Assembly (NCBI GenBank): GCA_964508055.1
Contig: CAZDRI010000018.1
Location: forward strand, 1-34,435
Reading direction: 5' to 3'
Source: CAZDRI01 sp964508055
GTDB taxonomy: Bacteria > Pseudomonadota > Gammaproteobacteria > PS1 > Pseudothioglobaceae
Length of the DNA stretch: 34,435 bases
This document shows positions 21,821 through 30,096 of the stretch, in pieces; within the stretch, counting starts at the first letter, position 1, and the number at the start of each line of letters is the position of its first letter. Position numbers and translations under genes: made by a program. Below the pieces are notes generated by a model, which did not search any database, was not told the DNA's origin, and saw only the letters and a program-made list of their open reading frames with translations.

Positions 21821-24091
21821 TTAACACTGTCTGTTCCAAAAATGTTTTTTGCTTTTACGCATTTCAGTTAAAGATATTTTATTAGAAAATAAAAGTGTAA
21901 TAGCTCCTGAACATGCAGTTGTGTATATTTTGGAGTTATTATTTTTATATTTATTAACAATACTTTTAGCTGGTAATTTAAATCTATTTTTATAGCCATT
22001 AGCTATAAGAGCATATTCTGGGCTAACAGCATTTATAAAACTAATGCTTGATGAAGTTTTACTTCCATGATGTGGGACTAATAAAACATCAGATTTTAGT
22101 TTTACACTATTATTTTCTATTAAAAGATTTTCAACTAATATTTCAATATCAGCTGTTATTAATATAGATTTGTGCTTATTTGATATTTTTAACACACAAG
22201 AGGCATTGTTATTTTTAAGATTACTATTTTTACTTGGACTTAATATTTCAAATAAAACTCCATCCCATTGCCAATTAATGCTGTCATAACAGGGTTTAGA
22301 ATTAGCTATTTTATTATAAACAGAAGTTAAAATTTCTTTTGTTTTAAACTCTTTTAACAAACTTTTAAGACCTCCACTGTGGTCATTATCATTATGACTT
22401 ACAATAATCTTATCAATTTCTTTTATATTATTAGCATAAAGAAAAGGTGTAATCACACTTTCTCCTATATTAAAACCTGATGTTGTTGAAAAACCGGTAT
22501 CAAATATTAAATTATGATTTTGAGTTTGAATAACCATTGCTAAACTTTGCCCACTATCAAGCAGAGTAACTTTAAAATTATTTTTTTTAATAACAGTATT
22601 ATTAAAAAACAAAGGTAGTATTAAAATAAATGCAAAGCGTCTTAGTTTTAACCCCTTTGGTAAAAATAATACTAAAACAGCAAAAATAGCAAATATAAAA
22701 CTTATCTGATTAGGCTTATTAAAATGAAAAGTATTTATATTAAATTGTGATATTTTTGCCAAAAATAATGTTAAGTAATAAATACTACTATCTACAATAA
22801 AAAATAAAAAATATGCAATTAAATCTAATGATAGTAAATTAAATAATGCACCTATTAGTGCAATTGGAGTGATAATAAAACTAAAAACTGGAATTGCAAC
22901 TATATTTGCCAGCGGTGAAGAAATTGAAAATGTTTGAAAAAACCAAATAAGAACAGGAACCATTGCAATAGATATAATTAGTTGCAATAAAATGATTTTC
23001 AAATACCATGGTTTATATTTATAAATATGTAAGGTATATAAAATCAGCCCTACTACAAAAAATGATAGCCAAAACCCTACAGTTAAAGTAGATAAGGGAT
23101 TAACTACTAAAACTAAAATTAATGCATAACTATAAAGTCGCCATATATTTTCATTGCGTTTTAAAATAATATTCACAAAAAATACTAGTGCCATAATAAA
23201 AGCTCTTTGAGTTGGCACTGAAAATCCTGCTAAGGCAGCATAAATAAATGCAAATAGTAAAGCTGAATAAGAAGCAGCAATTTGACTAGGTATATATAAA
23301 CTAAGTCTTAAACTTCTACGCCATAAAAAAGAAGTTATAAAAAAAACAAAACCAGCAATAATACCTATATGAAGTCCTGATATGACAGTTAAATGAGATG
23401 TGTTGGTTTTGGTAAATAATTGCCATAAATCTTTAGATATTTCATATCTGTCTCCTATTATTAAGGCTTTGATAATTCCCTTGTATTTAAAGTCAGCTAA
23501 TGCTTTATTTAAAAAATCAGTTAAATTAAAGCGTACTTGCTGTAATAGGTATTTATCACTTTGATTAATAAGTTTATTGTTATGAGAATTTTTAACATAG
23601 CCTACGGCATTAAATTTTTTTGCAAATAACCATTTTTCATAATCAAATATTTTAGGATTATAAAAACCACTGTTTTGCTTGAGTTTAACTAATAATTGCC
23701 ATCTTTGTCCTGTTTTTAAATTTTTATTTTTATACCATGATAATCTAACATCAGCTTTAAAAGGACTTTCAATATTGAATTTAAATTTAGAACGATATTC
23801 ATCTTGTTCAATAGTGCTGGCTATAACTCCTTCTACTGCAATATATTTATTTAAAAACTTATTTTCTATATTATTATTTATTAGCTGTTGCGAGTTAAAC
23901 CCCATCCAAGCAAAACCTATTAGTAGCATTGCTATAGTAATGGATGCTTTTTTATAATTTTGCCAAAATAAAATAAGCGCAAATATTAATAAAATAGCAA
24001 AAACAAGTATTTCATTATTGCTGATACTGATATTGCTTTTATCAGCAAAAACTATTATTCCAAATAAGAAACTAAGTGCATAAAGTAACAT
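21821..24091 (-). CDS. comEC: DNA uptake channel protein ComEC/Rec2
   Basis: ComEC forms the inner-membrane channel for single-stranded DNA in natural transformation. The 756-residue protein has all three parts: an N-terminal OB-fold region (about 75-170), the competence membrane domain with HLTVISGLHIG at 233-243 and about ten helices to about 500, and a C-terminal metallo-beta-lactamase-like domain with DSGQSLAMVI (512-521), SHNDNDHSGG (565-574) and VPHHGSKTSS. No truncation or frameshift is seen. It starts 14 bases after queA on the same strand, so it belongs to the rnf-queA run. No pilus or other competence genes are in the window. Confidence 0.97.
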   Translation of the reverse strand: MLLYALSFLFGIIVFADKSNISISNNEILVFAILLIFALILFWQNYKKASITIAMLLIGFAWMGFNSQQLINNNIENKFLNKYIAVEGVIASTIEQDEYRSKFKFNIESPFKADVRLSWYKNKNLKTGQRWQLLVKLKQNSGFYNPKIFDYEKWLFAKKFNAVGYVKNSHNNKLINQSDKYLLQQVRFNLTDFLNKALADFKYKGIIKALIIGDRYEISKDLWQLFTKTNTSHLTVISGLHIGIIAGFVFFITSFLWRRSLRLSLYIPSQIAASYSALLFAFIYAALAGFSVPTQRAFIMALVFFVNIILKRNENIWRLYSYALILVLVVNPLSTLTVGFWLSFFVVGLILYTLHIYKYKPWYLKIILLQLIISIAMVPVLIWFFQTFSISSPLANIVAIPVFSFIITPIALIGALFNLLSLDLIAYFLFFIVDSSIYYLTLFLAKISQFNINTFHFNKPNQISFIFAIFAVLVLFLPKGLKLRRFAFILILPLFFNNTVIKKNNFKVTLLDSGQSLAMVIQTQNHNLIFDTGFSTTSGFNIGESVITPFLYANNIKEIDKIIVSHNDNDHSGGLKSLLKEFKTKEILTSVYNKIANSKPCYDSINWQWDGVLFEILSPSKNSNLKNNNASCVLKISNKHKSILITADIEILVENLLIENNSVKLKSDVLLVPHHGSKTSSSISFINAVSPEYALIANGYKNRFKLPAKSIVNKYKNNNSKIYTTACSGAITLLFSNKISLTEMRKSKKHFWNRQC

Positions 24092-24105
24092 TTAACAAAA
24101 TATAT

Positions 24106-25116
24106 TCAGTTTGGGCTAATTAACATAACATCACCATAACTATAAAAACGATATTTATTTTTTATGGCATGACCATAAATTTTTAAAGTATTTTCAATTC
24201 CAATAAAAGCGCTTATTAAAATTATCAAACTTGATTTTGGTAAATGAAAGTTAGTAACCATCATATCTACAACCTTAAATTTAAATCCAGGAGTTATAAA
24301 AATATTTGTTTCAGCTTGGTATTTTTTACTTTTAAAAGCTGATTCTAAAGCTCTAACTGAAGTTGTGCCTACTGCTATTACTCTGCCATTATTCTTATTA
24401 GTTTTAGCTATTTTTCTTAAAGTAACATCATCAATTTCATAATACTCTTTATGCATTTTGTGGTCTTTAATATTATCTACTCTTATTGGTGAAAAGGTTC
24501 CCATGCCAATATGTAAAGTTATAAAAGCATAATCAATGGATTTTCTTTTAAACTTATTTAATATAGTACTATCAAAATGCAATCCAGCAGTAGGCGCTGC
24601 AACTGCACCTTCTTTTTGGGCAAATATAGTTTGGTAATTCTTAACATCTTTAGAGTTTGTTTTTCTTTTTATATAAGGAGGCAGGGGCACATGACCAATA
24701 TCTTCTAGTATTTTATTAATAGCTTGGTTTGTTAAAAACAATATCTTATAAACAGAATTTTTCTTTTTTAAAACTTTAATTTTTATATTATTTTCTAAGA
24801 TTATTACGCTATTTTTTTCTAGCTTGCTATTTGCTTTAATCATAGCTATAGCGATATTATTGTCTAATATTCTTTCTAACATTACTTCCACTTTACCACC
24901 AGTTTGTTTTTTGCCAAAAAGCCTAGCTTTTATGACTTTAGTATTATTAAATATAAGTAAGTCATTAGGTTTTAGATAATCTAATATATTGCTAAATTTA
25001 GAGTCAGTAATTTTGTTATTATTAAAAATCAATAACCTACTATCTGAGCGATTTTTTTTTGGATATTGGGCTATTAATGAATCAGGCAATTTAAAATCAA
25101 AATTAGATAATTTCAT
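24106..25116 (-). CDS. queA: tRNA epoxyqueuosine precursor enzyme QueA
   Basis: S-adenosylmethionine:tRNA ribosyltransferase-isomerase, which transfers and isomerises the ribosyl group of SAM onto preQ1 at position 34 of GUN-anticodon tRNAs to give epoxyqueuosine. The 336-residue product starts KLSNFDFKLPDSLIAQYP and contains DLLIFNNTKVIKARLFG, EGAVAAPTAGLHFD, HIGMGTFSPIR and MVTNFHLPKSSLIILISAF, all hallmark QueA segments. The ATG is two bases after the rnfG stop, occupying the place where rnfE would normally be. The partner tgt is not in the window. Confidence 0.98.
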   Translation of the reverse strand: MKLSNFDFKLPDSLIAQYPKKNRSDSRLLIFNNNKITDSKFSNILDYLKPNDLLIFNNTKVIKARLFGKKQTGGKVEVMLERILDNNIAIAMIKANSKLEKNSVIILENNIKIKVLKKKNSVYKILFLTNQAINKILEDIGHVPLPPYIKRKTNSKDVKNYQTIFAQKEGAVAAPTAGLHFDSTILNKFKRKSIDYAFITLHIGMGTFSPIRVDNIKDHKMHKEYYEIDDVTLRKIAKTNKNNGRVIAVGTTSVRALESAFKSKKYQAETNIFITPGFKFKVVDMMVTNFHLPKSSLIILISAFIGIENTLKIYGHAIKNKYRFYSYGDVMLISPN

Positions 25117-25118
25117 TA

Positions 25119-25715
25119 CTATTTAATATTAGATTTTATTTTATTAAACTTTAATAATAATTCATAAGCACCACTCACTATTGCTCTTGGTGTTATGGTA
25201 GCTCCAGTGAATTGATCAAACTCACCACCATCTTTTTTTACTTTCCAGATTTTAGTATTAGTTAGAGATAAACCTTTAAATTTAGTTATCCAATTAGATT
25301 TTTTAATTTCAATTTTATCACCTAAGCCTGGCGTCTCCTTATGTGCTATAACTCTTACGCCAAGTAAATTATTATTAGCGTCAATGCCAGTTAATAAATC
25401 TATATTTCCATTATAACCATTAGGGTAGGTGTGCTTTATAAGATATGCAATAACAGTATCTTTTTTCTTAGCTAAATATATAGTTATAGTTTGCTCTATA
25501 TTGTGTAGTGTTAAGGCTATTGTTTTTTTATCATTTAATATGTCATTATCATATTTATCATTAGTAATTAGCTCAGATAGGCTTTTAATCAAAGTTTGTT
25601 TAATATTTATCTTAATTTTATCTTTTGTTATGGTTTGAGTTGTGCTCACAAATATTATGCTAATAACTGCAAATAATGTTAAAGTTAAAGTTACTTTAGA
25701 TATTTGTTTTATCAT
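25119..25715 (-). CDS. rnfG: Rnf complex subunit RnfG (covalent FMN)
   Basis: RnfG is a mostly periplasmic subunit that carries covalently bound FMN in the Rnf ferredoxin:NAD+ oxidoreductase (Rsx in enteric bacteria). The 198-residue product has one N-terminal membrane helix (about 8-28) and the flavinylation motif TGATITP, with T173 as the expected attachment residue; ETPGLGDKI at 127-135 is also family typical. Its start overlaps the rnfD stop by four bases (ATGA), and its stop is two bases from queA. Confidence 0.96.
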   Translation of the reverse strand: MIKQISKVTLTLTLFAVISIIFVSTTQTITKDKIKINIKQTLIKSLSELITNDKYDNDILNDKKTIALTLHNIEQTITIYLAKKKDTVIAYLIKHTYPNGYNGNIDLLTGIDANNNLLGVRVIAHKETPGLGDKIEIKKSNWITKFKGLSLTNTKIWKVKKDGGEFDQFTGATITPRAIVSGAYELLLKFNKIKSNIK

Positions 25716-26665
25716 TTCTCACCAAAAATTTTAGGTTTAGTATAGTAGTCAATTAAAGGGACACTTATATTTGCTAATAATACTGCAAATGCAACAGCAT
25801 CAGGATAACCACCAAAAGTTCTTATAATATAGATTAAAAAACCAATTAAAATACCATAAATAATTCTACCATTTTTAGTAGTGCTAGCCGTTACTGGGTC
25901 AGTTGCAATAAAAAAAGCTGCTAATATTGTTGCACCAGAAAATAATTGGGTAACTGGAGATAAATATATATTTTGATTTAAGGTGTGAAAAATAGTTGAA
26001 AGAATAAATATGGTTATTAATATACTAAAAGAGATATGGTAATCAATTATATTCCTAAATATAAGCCAAATACCTCCAATTAAAAAACATATATTAATAA
26101 CCAGTGCGGGCAATGAATAATATTCTAAGCCTTTAATACTATTAGTTAATTTTATTTTAGTTTTTAAGCTATCTAATAATGTGGCTGCTGTATATGAATC
26201 TATACTATCAAGTTCAAAAATTAAAGAAAAGCTTTGATATATATCTAAAAATTGAACATTTTGCCATTGCGTCATTTGTAAAGGATAAGATAAAAGTAAA
26301 AATACATATCCTAACATTGCTGGATTAAAAGGGTTATGACCTAAACCGCCATATAATTGTTTACCAAATATAATTGCAAATGTTGTGCCTAAAACAATAA
26401 TCCACCAAGGGGCAACACTTGGTATGGATATTGCAAGTAATATAGCTGTTACAATAGCTGAATAATCTTTAATAGCAAATATTACATCTTTATCCCTCAA
26501 TTTTAAAAACAATGCCTCTACTGTTAATGCCGTTATAATTGCTAATACTATTTGGATTAACACACTAAAACCAAAAAAATAAGTCATAGCAATAACCCCT
26601 ATACTCAAAGCACAAATTACTTGCAGCATCATTTTTGAGGTTTCAGTCTTATTATTTATTAGCAT
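25712..26665 (-). CDS. rnfD: Rnf complex subunit RnfD
   Basis: Integral membrane, flavin-carrying subunit of the Rnf complex. The 317 residues include about nine hydrophobic helices, the conserved GGLGHNPFNPAMLGY at 106-120, SGATILAAFFIATDPVTAST at 243-262 and GGYPDAVAFAVLLANISVPL at 285-304. The expected FMN threonine lies in the periplasmic loop YTAATLLDSL, probably T162; here the motif reads TAAT instead of SGAT. The start overlaps rnfC by 14 bases, the end overlaps rnfG by four, so translation is coupled. Confidence 0.97.
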   Translation of the reverse strand: MLINNKTETSKMMLQVICALSIGVIAMTYFFGFSVLIQIVLAIITALTVEALFLKLRDKDVIFAIKDYSAIVTAILLAISIPSVAPWWIIVLGTTFAIIFGKQLYGGLGHNPFNPAMLGYVFLLLSYPLQMTQWQNVQFLDIYQSFSLIFELDSIDSYTAATLLDSLKTKIKLTNSIKGLEYYSLPALVINICFLIGGIWLIFRNIIDYHISFSILITIFILSTIFHTLNQNIYLSPVTQLFSGATILAAFFIATDPVTASTTKNGRIIYGILIGFLIYIIRTFGGYPDAVAFAVLLANISVPLIDYYTKPKIFGEK

Positions 26666-28148
26666 TATTATTTTTAGTTTTTAGCATTATAGTTTTAATT
26701 TTATCTTTATCTTTTTTAGAGAGTTTTGCTTTTATAAGCATTCTTTTTTCTTCTAACATTTTAGCTCTTTCTTCCTTATCTCTTTGGAGGCGGTAGTTTC
26801 TAAATTCAAAGCGTTGTTTAGCAATTATAGATTTGTTTTTTTCCATAATTTGATTTTGATATGTTTTTTTAGTCTTAATAAAATAATCAACTAAGTCAAT
26901 ATTACTAGGGCAGACATAACTACAGCAATTACACTCAAAGCATTCTAATAAATTATATTCAATAGTTTTATCAATATTAGCAGCTTTCGCATACCAGTAT
27001 AATTGCTGAGGTAATAAGTTTATTGGGCATACTGCGTTACATTTCCCACAGCGAATACACTCATTTGCTTTTTGTTTAAATTGTTTTTTATTTACAAATA
27101 TACAATTAGTTACTTTAGTTATGGGCATTTTGGTGTTATTTACATCTACTCCCATCATAAGACCACCTATTCTAATATCTTTCTCTCCAGGTAGCTCTTC
27201 TGATAAGTTAATTAAAGTTTGTAAATCATATCCCAAGCGAACATCGTAATTTTGTGGAGTTTTTACACCATTACCTGTTACTGTAACCATACGGGATATG
27301 AGTGGTCTATTATTTATAACAGCATCATATATTGCTTTAACAGTGGCGACATTTTGGCATAATATCCCTATATCAGATAGATGTTTGTTTTTTGGTAACT
27401 CAATATTTAATAAAGATTTAGTAAGTATTTTGTCAGAGCCAGAAGTATATTTTGTTTGTATTTTTACAACTTCTATCCTATCATCATTATTAGCATTCTT
27501 TAATTTTGTAAATGCTTTTGGTTTATCATCTTCTATTACAATATATGCTTTTTTGGCGTTTGTTATATGTAATAAAATCTTGGTAGCATGAATAACTTCA
27601 TTAGGATAATTTTGTATTAACATATCATCACAGCTTATATCAGGCTCGCATTCAGTGGCATTTACAATTACAGTATGACAATTTTTTAAATTTTTAATTT
27701 TTATATGGGTAGGAAACCCAGCACCTCCTAAGCCAACAATGCCAGATTTATGTATATGTTCAATTATTTTTTCTTTAGAACACTTAGTAAAATCTTTACC
27801 ACATCCTTTATTTTTTATCCAATCATCTTTGCCATCTGAGCTAATAGTTATGCATATACATTTAGTTTTATCTCCGTATTTATTTACTAAGGTTTTTTCT
27901 TCAATATTAGTTATTTTTCCTGAAATAGTTGCATGAATTGGCACACAATATTTACCATCATTATTAGCTATTATTTCGCCAGTTTTTACTTTGTCTCCAA
28001 TATTTTTTAGAAGTTTTATTGATTTTTCAATATCATTTATAAGCGGGATTACTACTTTCTCAGGTAAATTAACTTTTACAGCAGGGTTTTTTGTAGCGTC
28101 AAATTGATTTTTGATTACAACACCGCCTTTAAAAGAATAAGTTTTCAT
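26652..28148 (-). CDS. rnfC: Rnf complex subunit RnfC
   Basis: Peripheral cytoplasmic subunit that binds FMN/NADH and iron-sulfur clusters. From the ATG at 28146-28148 it has 498 residues. GLGGAGFPTHIK (from 139) is the nucleotide/flavin-binding loop, NATECEPD follows, and two [4Fe-4S] motifs lie at C364, C367, C370, C374 and C403, C406, C409, C413. The N-terminal segment reads SFKGGVVIKN where E. coli RsxC has the GGIHPPEMK stretch, so a conserved His-Pro is missing. It lacks the long Ala-rich tail of enteric RsxC. An in-frame TTG 18 bases upstream is inside rnfB and less likely; the ATG is one base after the rnfB stop. Confidence 0.96.
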   Translation of the reverse strand: MKTYSFKGGVVIKNQFDATKNPAVKVNLPEKVVIPLINDIEKSIKLLKNIGDKVKTGEIIANNDGKYCVPIHATISGKITNIEEKTLVNKYGDKTKCICITISSDGKDDWIKNKGCGKDFTKCSKEKIIEHIHKSGIVGLGGAGFPTHIKIKNLKNCHTVIVNATECEPDISCDDMLIQNYPNEVIHATKILLHITNAKKAYIVIEDDKPKAFTKLKNANNDDRIEVVKIQTKYTSGSDKILTKSLLNIELPKNKHLSDIGILCQNVATVKAIYDAVINNRPLISRMVTVTGNGVKTPQNYDVRLGYDLQTLINLSEELPGEKDIRIGGLMMGVDVNNTKMPITKVTNCIFVNKKQFKQKANECIRCGKCNAVCPINLLPQQLYWYAKAANIDKTIEYNLLECFECNCCSYVCPSNIDLVDYFIKTKKTYQNQIMEKNKSIIAKQRFEFRNYRLQRDKEERAKMLEEKRMLIKAKLSKKDKDKIKTIMLKTKNNNANK

Positions 28149-28149
28149 A

Positions 28150-28653
28150 TCAATTAATCTCGTCAATACTAATCATTTCAATACAATCTACAGGACACAC
28201 AGGAGGGCACAAATCACACCCAGTGCATTCATCAATAATTACAGTTGTCATAACTTTTGAAGCTCCAAGTATCGCATCAACAGGACAAACTTTTATACAT
28301 AAAGTGCAACCTATACATAACTCTTCAATAATTTGAGCTACTTTCTTTACATCTTCAACACCGTGCTCTTCATTAAGAGGAATTGAATCAATAGCTAATA
28401 AATCTGCTAGTTTATCTACACCTTCTTGACCACCAGGAGGGCATTGATTAATTTTAGCTTCTCCTTTTGCTATCGCTTGAGCATAAGGTTTACATCCAGG
28501 ATAATTACATTGCCCACATTGAGTTTGTGGAAGAATTGCCTCAATTTTATCTGCTAATTGATTACCTTTAGCTTTAAAGCGATTAGCACTATATGCTAAG
28601 ATTACCCCTATAATTATTGCTAGGATTAAGAAAACTAAAGTTGCAGTTAACAT
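28150..28653 (-). CDS. rnfB: Rnf complex subunit RnfB
   Basis: Membrane-anchored ferredoxin-like subunit that takes electrons into the Rnf complex. The 167-residue product has an N-terminal membrane helix (3-22), a first cluster motif C46, C49, C54, C71, and two ferredoxin [4Fe-4S] motifs: C113, C116, C119, C123 and C143, C146, C149, C153. That is the normal gammaproteobacterial layout. Start and rnfA stop overlap as TAATG, giving tight coupling. Confidence 0.98.
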   Translation of the reverse strand: MLTATLVFLILAIIIGVILAYSANRFKAKGNQLADKIEAILPQTQCGQCNYPGCKPYAQAIAKGEAKINQCPPGGQEGVDKLADLLAIDSIPLNEEHGVEDVKKVAQIIEELCIGCTLCIKVCPVDAILGASKVMTTVIIDECTGCDLCPPVCPVDCIEMISIDEIN

Positions 28654-29228
28654 TATGTAAGACCAATGAATCCCATAAATGCCATAGACATCAAACCAGC
28701 AGTAATAAGAGCAATCGGAGGTCCTTTAAAAGCCATTGGAACATCTCCAACATCTATCCGTTCGCGCATTGCAGAAAATAAAATTAATATAAGTGAAAAA
28801 CCAACAGCAGCACCAAATCCATAAAGCAAAGAAGATAAAAAACTATGTTGCATTTGAATATTTAATAAAGCAACTCCTAATACAGCACAATTTGTAGTAA
28901 TAAGGGGTAAAAATATTCCTAATGTTTGTTTTAGTAAAGGGCTTACTTTGTTTACAACCAATTCAGTAAAACCTACAACAGCAGCAATAACAAAAATAAA
29001 ACTAATAGTTCTAAGATATTCTAATTCTAATGGTTGTAATAGATAAGTATTAATCAAATAACTTAATACACTTGATAATGTTAAAACAAAAGTAGTTGCA
29101 AAACTCATACCAATTGCAGTGTCTAACTTTTTAGACACCCCCATAAATGGGCATAATCCTAAAAATTTTGTTAAAACAAAATTATTTACAAAAATTGTGC
29201 TTATAAGTATTACCACATATTCGGTCAT
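28653..29228 (-). CDS. rnfA: Rnf complex subunit RnfA
   Basis: Integral membrane subunit with about six helices; in the Rnf/Nqr family it pairs with RnfE/NqrD-type protein around an intramembrane [2Fe-2S] cluster. The 191-residue product starts YVVILISTIFVNNFVLTKF and keeps both expected cysteines, C26 in LGLCPFMG and C114 in TTNCAVLG. First gene of the rnfABCDG cluster, divergent from the bacterioferritin gene. No good ribosome binding site is seen before the ATG at 29226-29228. Its partner RnfE is not encoded in this window. Confidence 0.98.
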   Translation of the reverse strand: MTEYVVILISTIFVNNFVLTKFLGLCPFMGVSKKLDTAIGMSFATTFVLTLSSVLSYLINTYLLQPLELEYLRTISFIFVIAAVVGFTELVVNKVSPLLKQTLGIFLPLITTNCAVLGVALLNIQMQHSFLSSLLYGFGAAVGFSLILILFSAMRERIDVGDVPMAFKGPPIALITAGLMSMAFMGFIGLT

Positions 29229-29246
29229 AAGTTTGTATTTTTAAAT

Positions 29247-29290
29247 AACTATTGGTGATTAATATATAATTATGACAATAACTAATAGTT
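29247..29290. promoter_or_regulatory. Dyad element between rnfA and bacterioferritin gene
   Basis: AACTATTGGTGATT at 29247-29260 matches the reverse complement of 29277-29290 at 12 of 14 positions, with a 16-base AT-rich centre. It lies in the 105-base divergent intergenic region, 18-20 bases upstream of the rnfA ATG and 43 bases upstream of the ferritin GTG. It could be a shared operator or an RNA hairpin in the rnf leader. It does not match a Fur box by eye. Confidence 0.45.
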
Positions 29291-29333
29291 AGGTGTCAAA
29301 AAATTTATATTATATAATCAAATAGGAGGAAAC

Positions 29334-29798
29334 GTGAAACAACTTAATCAACAGCAAACTGATGATATTATTCAGAAGTTAAATGAAGTTCTTGAACTGG
29401 AATTAGCTGGTGTAGTGCGCTATACACATTACTCACTTATGGTATATGGATATAATCGCATTCCTATTGTTTCGTGGCTAAAAGGCAATGCTACAGAAGG
29501 GCTAAATCATGCATACAAAGCAGGGGAAATGGTGACTATGTTAGGAGGTCATCCTTCTCTTAAAATAGGAGATCTTTTAGAAACAGAAAAACATGATATT
29601 GGAGATATATTAAGAGAAAGCTTGGAACATGAAAGTAGGGCATTAGATGCTTATAAAGAGCTGTTGGAATTGGTTGAACATCATTCTGTTGTATTAGAAG
29701 AATATGCAAGAGAGATGATTCATGAGGAGGAACTTCATTTAGATGAGGTTAATAAGATGCTAAGAAAACCTGGGGAAGCAGCACCTTTCAACACTTAA
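29334..29798 (+). CDS. bfr: Bacterioferritin-like diiron protein
   Basis: A 154-residue four-helix ferritin-like protein for iron storage or oxidation. Visible candidate diiron ligands are E23 in helix A (LELELAGVVRY), E55 and H59 in helix B, E98/E100 in helix C, and ExxH at E132/H135 in helix D. Against E. coli Bfr, the haem ligand Met52 aligns with L57 and the E51 position is Gly with Glu one residue earlier, so haem binding as in classical Bfr is doubtful. The start is GTG at 29334 with a strong AGGAGGA at 29324-29330. It is monocistronic by spacing, divergent from rnf and followed by 6S RNA. Confidence 0.88.
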   Translation: MKQLNQQQTDDIIQKLNEVLELELAGVVRYTHYSLMVYGYNRIPIVSWLKGNATEGLNHAYKAGEMVTMLGGHPSLKIGDLLETEKHDIGDILRESLEHESRALDAYKELLELVEHHSVVLEEYAREMIHEEELHLDEVNKMLRKPGEAAPFNT

Positions 29799-29873
29799 CA
29801 AAACAATCTAGCAGACACTAACACATCGCTAAGTTTAGTATTATCTCAATGCAATAGTGTTTATTAAAAAAAT

Positions 29874-29903
29874 TTGACTTTATTGCTTTATTTTTGAGAA
29901 AAT
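29874..29903 (+). promoter_or_regulatory. Likely promoter of 6S RNA
   Basis: TTGACT at 29874-29879 is a good -35, and GAAAAT at 29898-29903 with an 18-base spacer is a fair -10. Transcription from here would start close to the predicted 5' end of 6S RNA at about 29907-29910. Confidence 0.55.
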
Positions 29904-29906
29904 GTG

Positions 29907-30082
29907 ATTTCTGTTTTGTGCGTGATTGATTAATACCCCTGAGCCTATAAGCAAAAAATAAGGGTTTAAAACTGATTACTATTGTGCAAACCTTCTCGTT
30001 GTAGGGAGCCTAAGGTATGATTTTTGATCCCGCCTTGAACTAAAATGGTTCAGGAAAATAATCAACACGGCATAACAGAGTT
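29907..30082 (+). ncRNA. ssrS: 6S RNA
   Basis: 6S RNA mimics an open promoter and sequesters sigma-70 RNA polymerase in stationary phase. About 176 bases long (E. coli about 184). The closing stem pairs CTGTT (29911-29915) with AACAG (30074-30078) and CGTG...TGATTA (29921-29932) with TAATCA...CACG (30059-30069). The conserved CCCCTGAGCC at 29936-29945 and GGGAGCCTAAGG at 30004-30015 flank the central bubble region, and the CCTTGAAC...GGTTCAGG hairpin at 30033-30054 matches the E. coli 3' side. It is followed 14 bases later by the cyclo-ligase gene, the ssrS-ygfA linkage of many gammaproteobacteria. Ends are approximate. Confidence 0.92.
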
Positions 30083-30096
30083 TAATTAAGAAAAAT

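Noticed and set aside
29229..29333. Fur box between rnfA and the ferritin gene
   Set aside because: No stretch matches the GATAAT-type 19-base palindrome well; only the separate 14-base dyad is evident.
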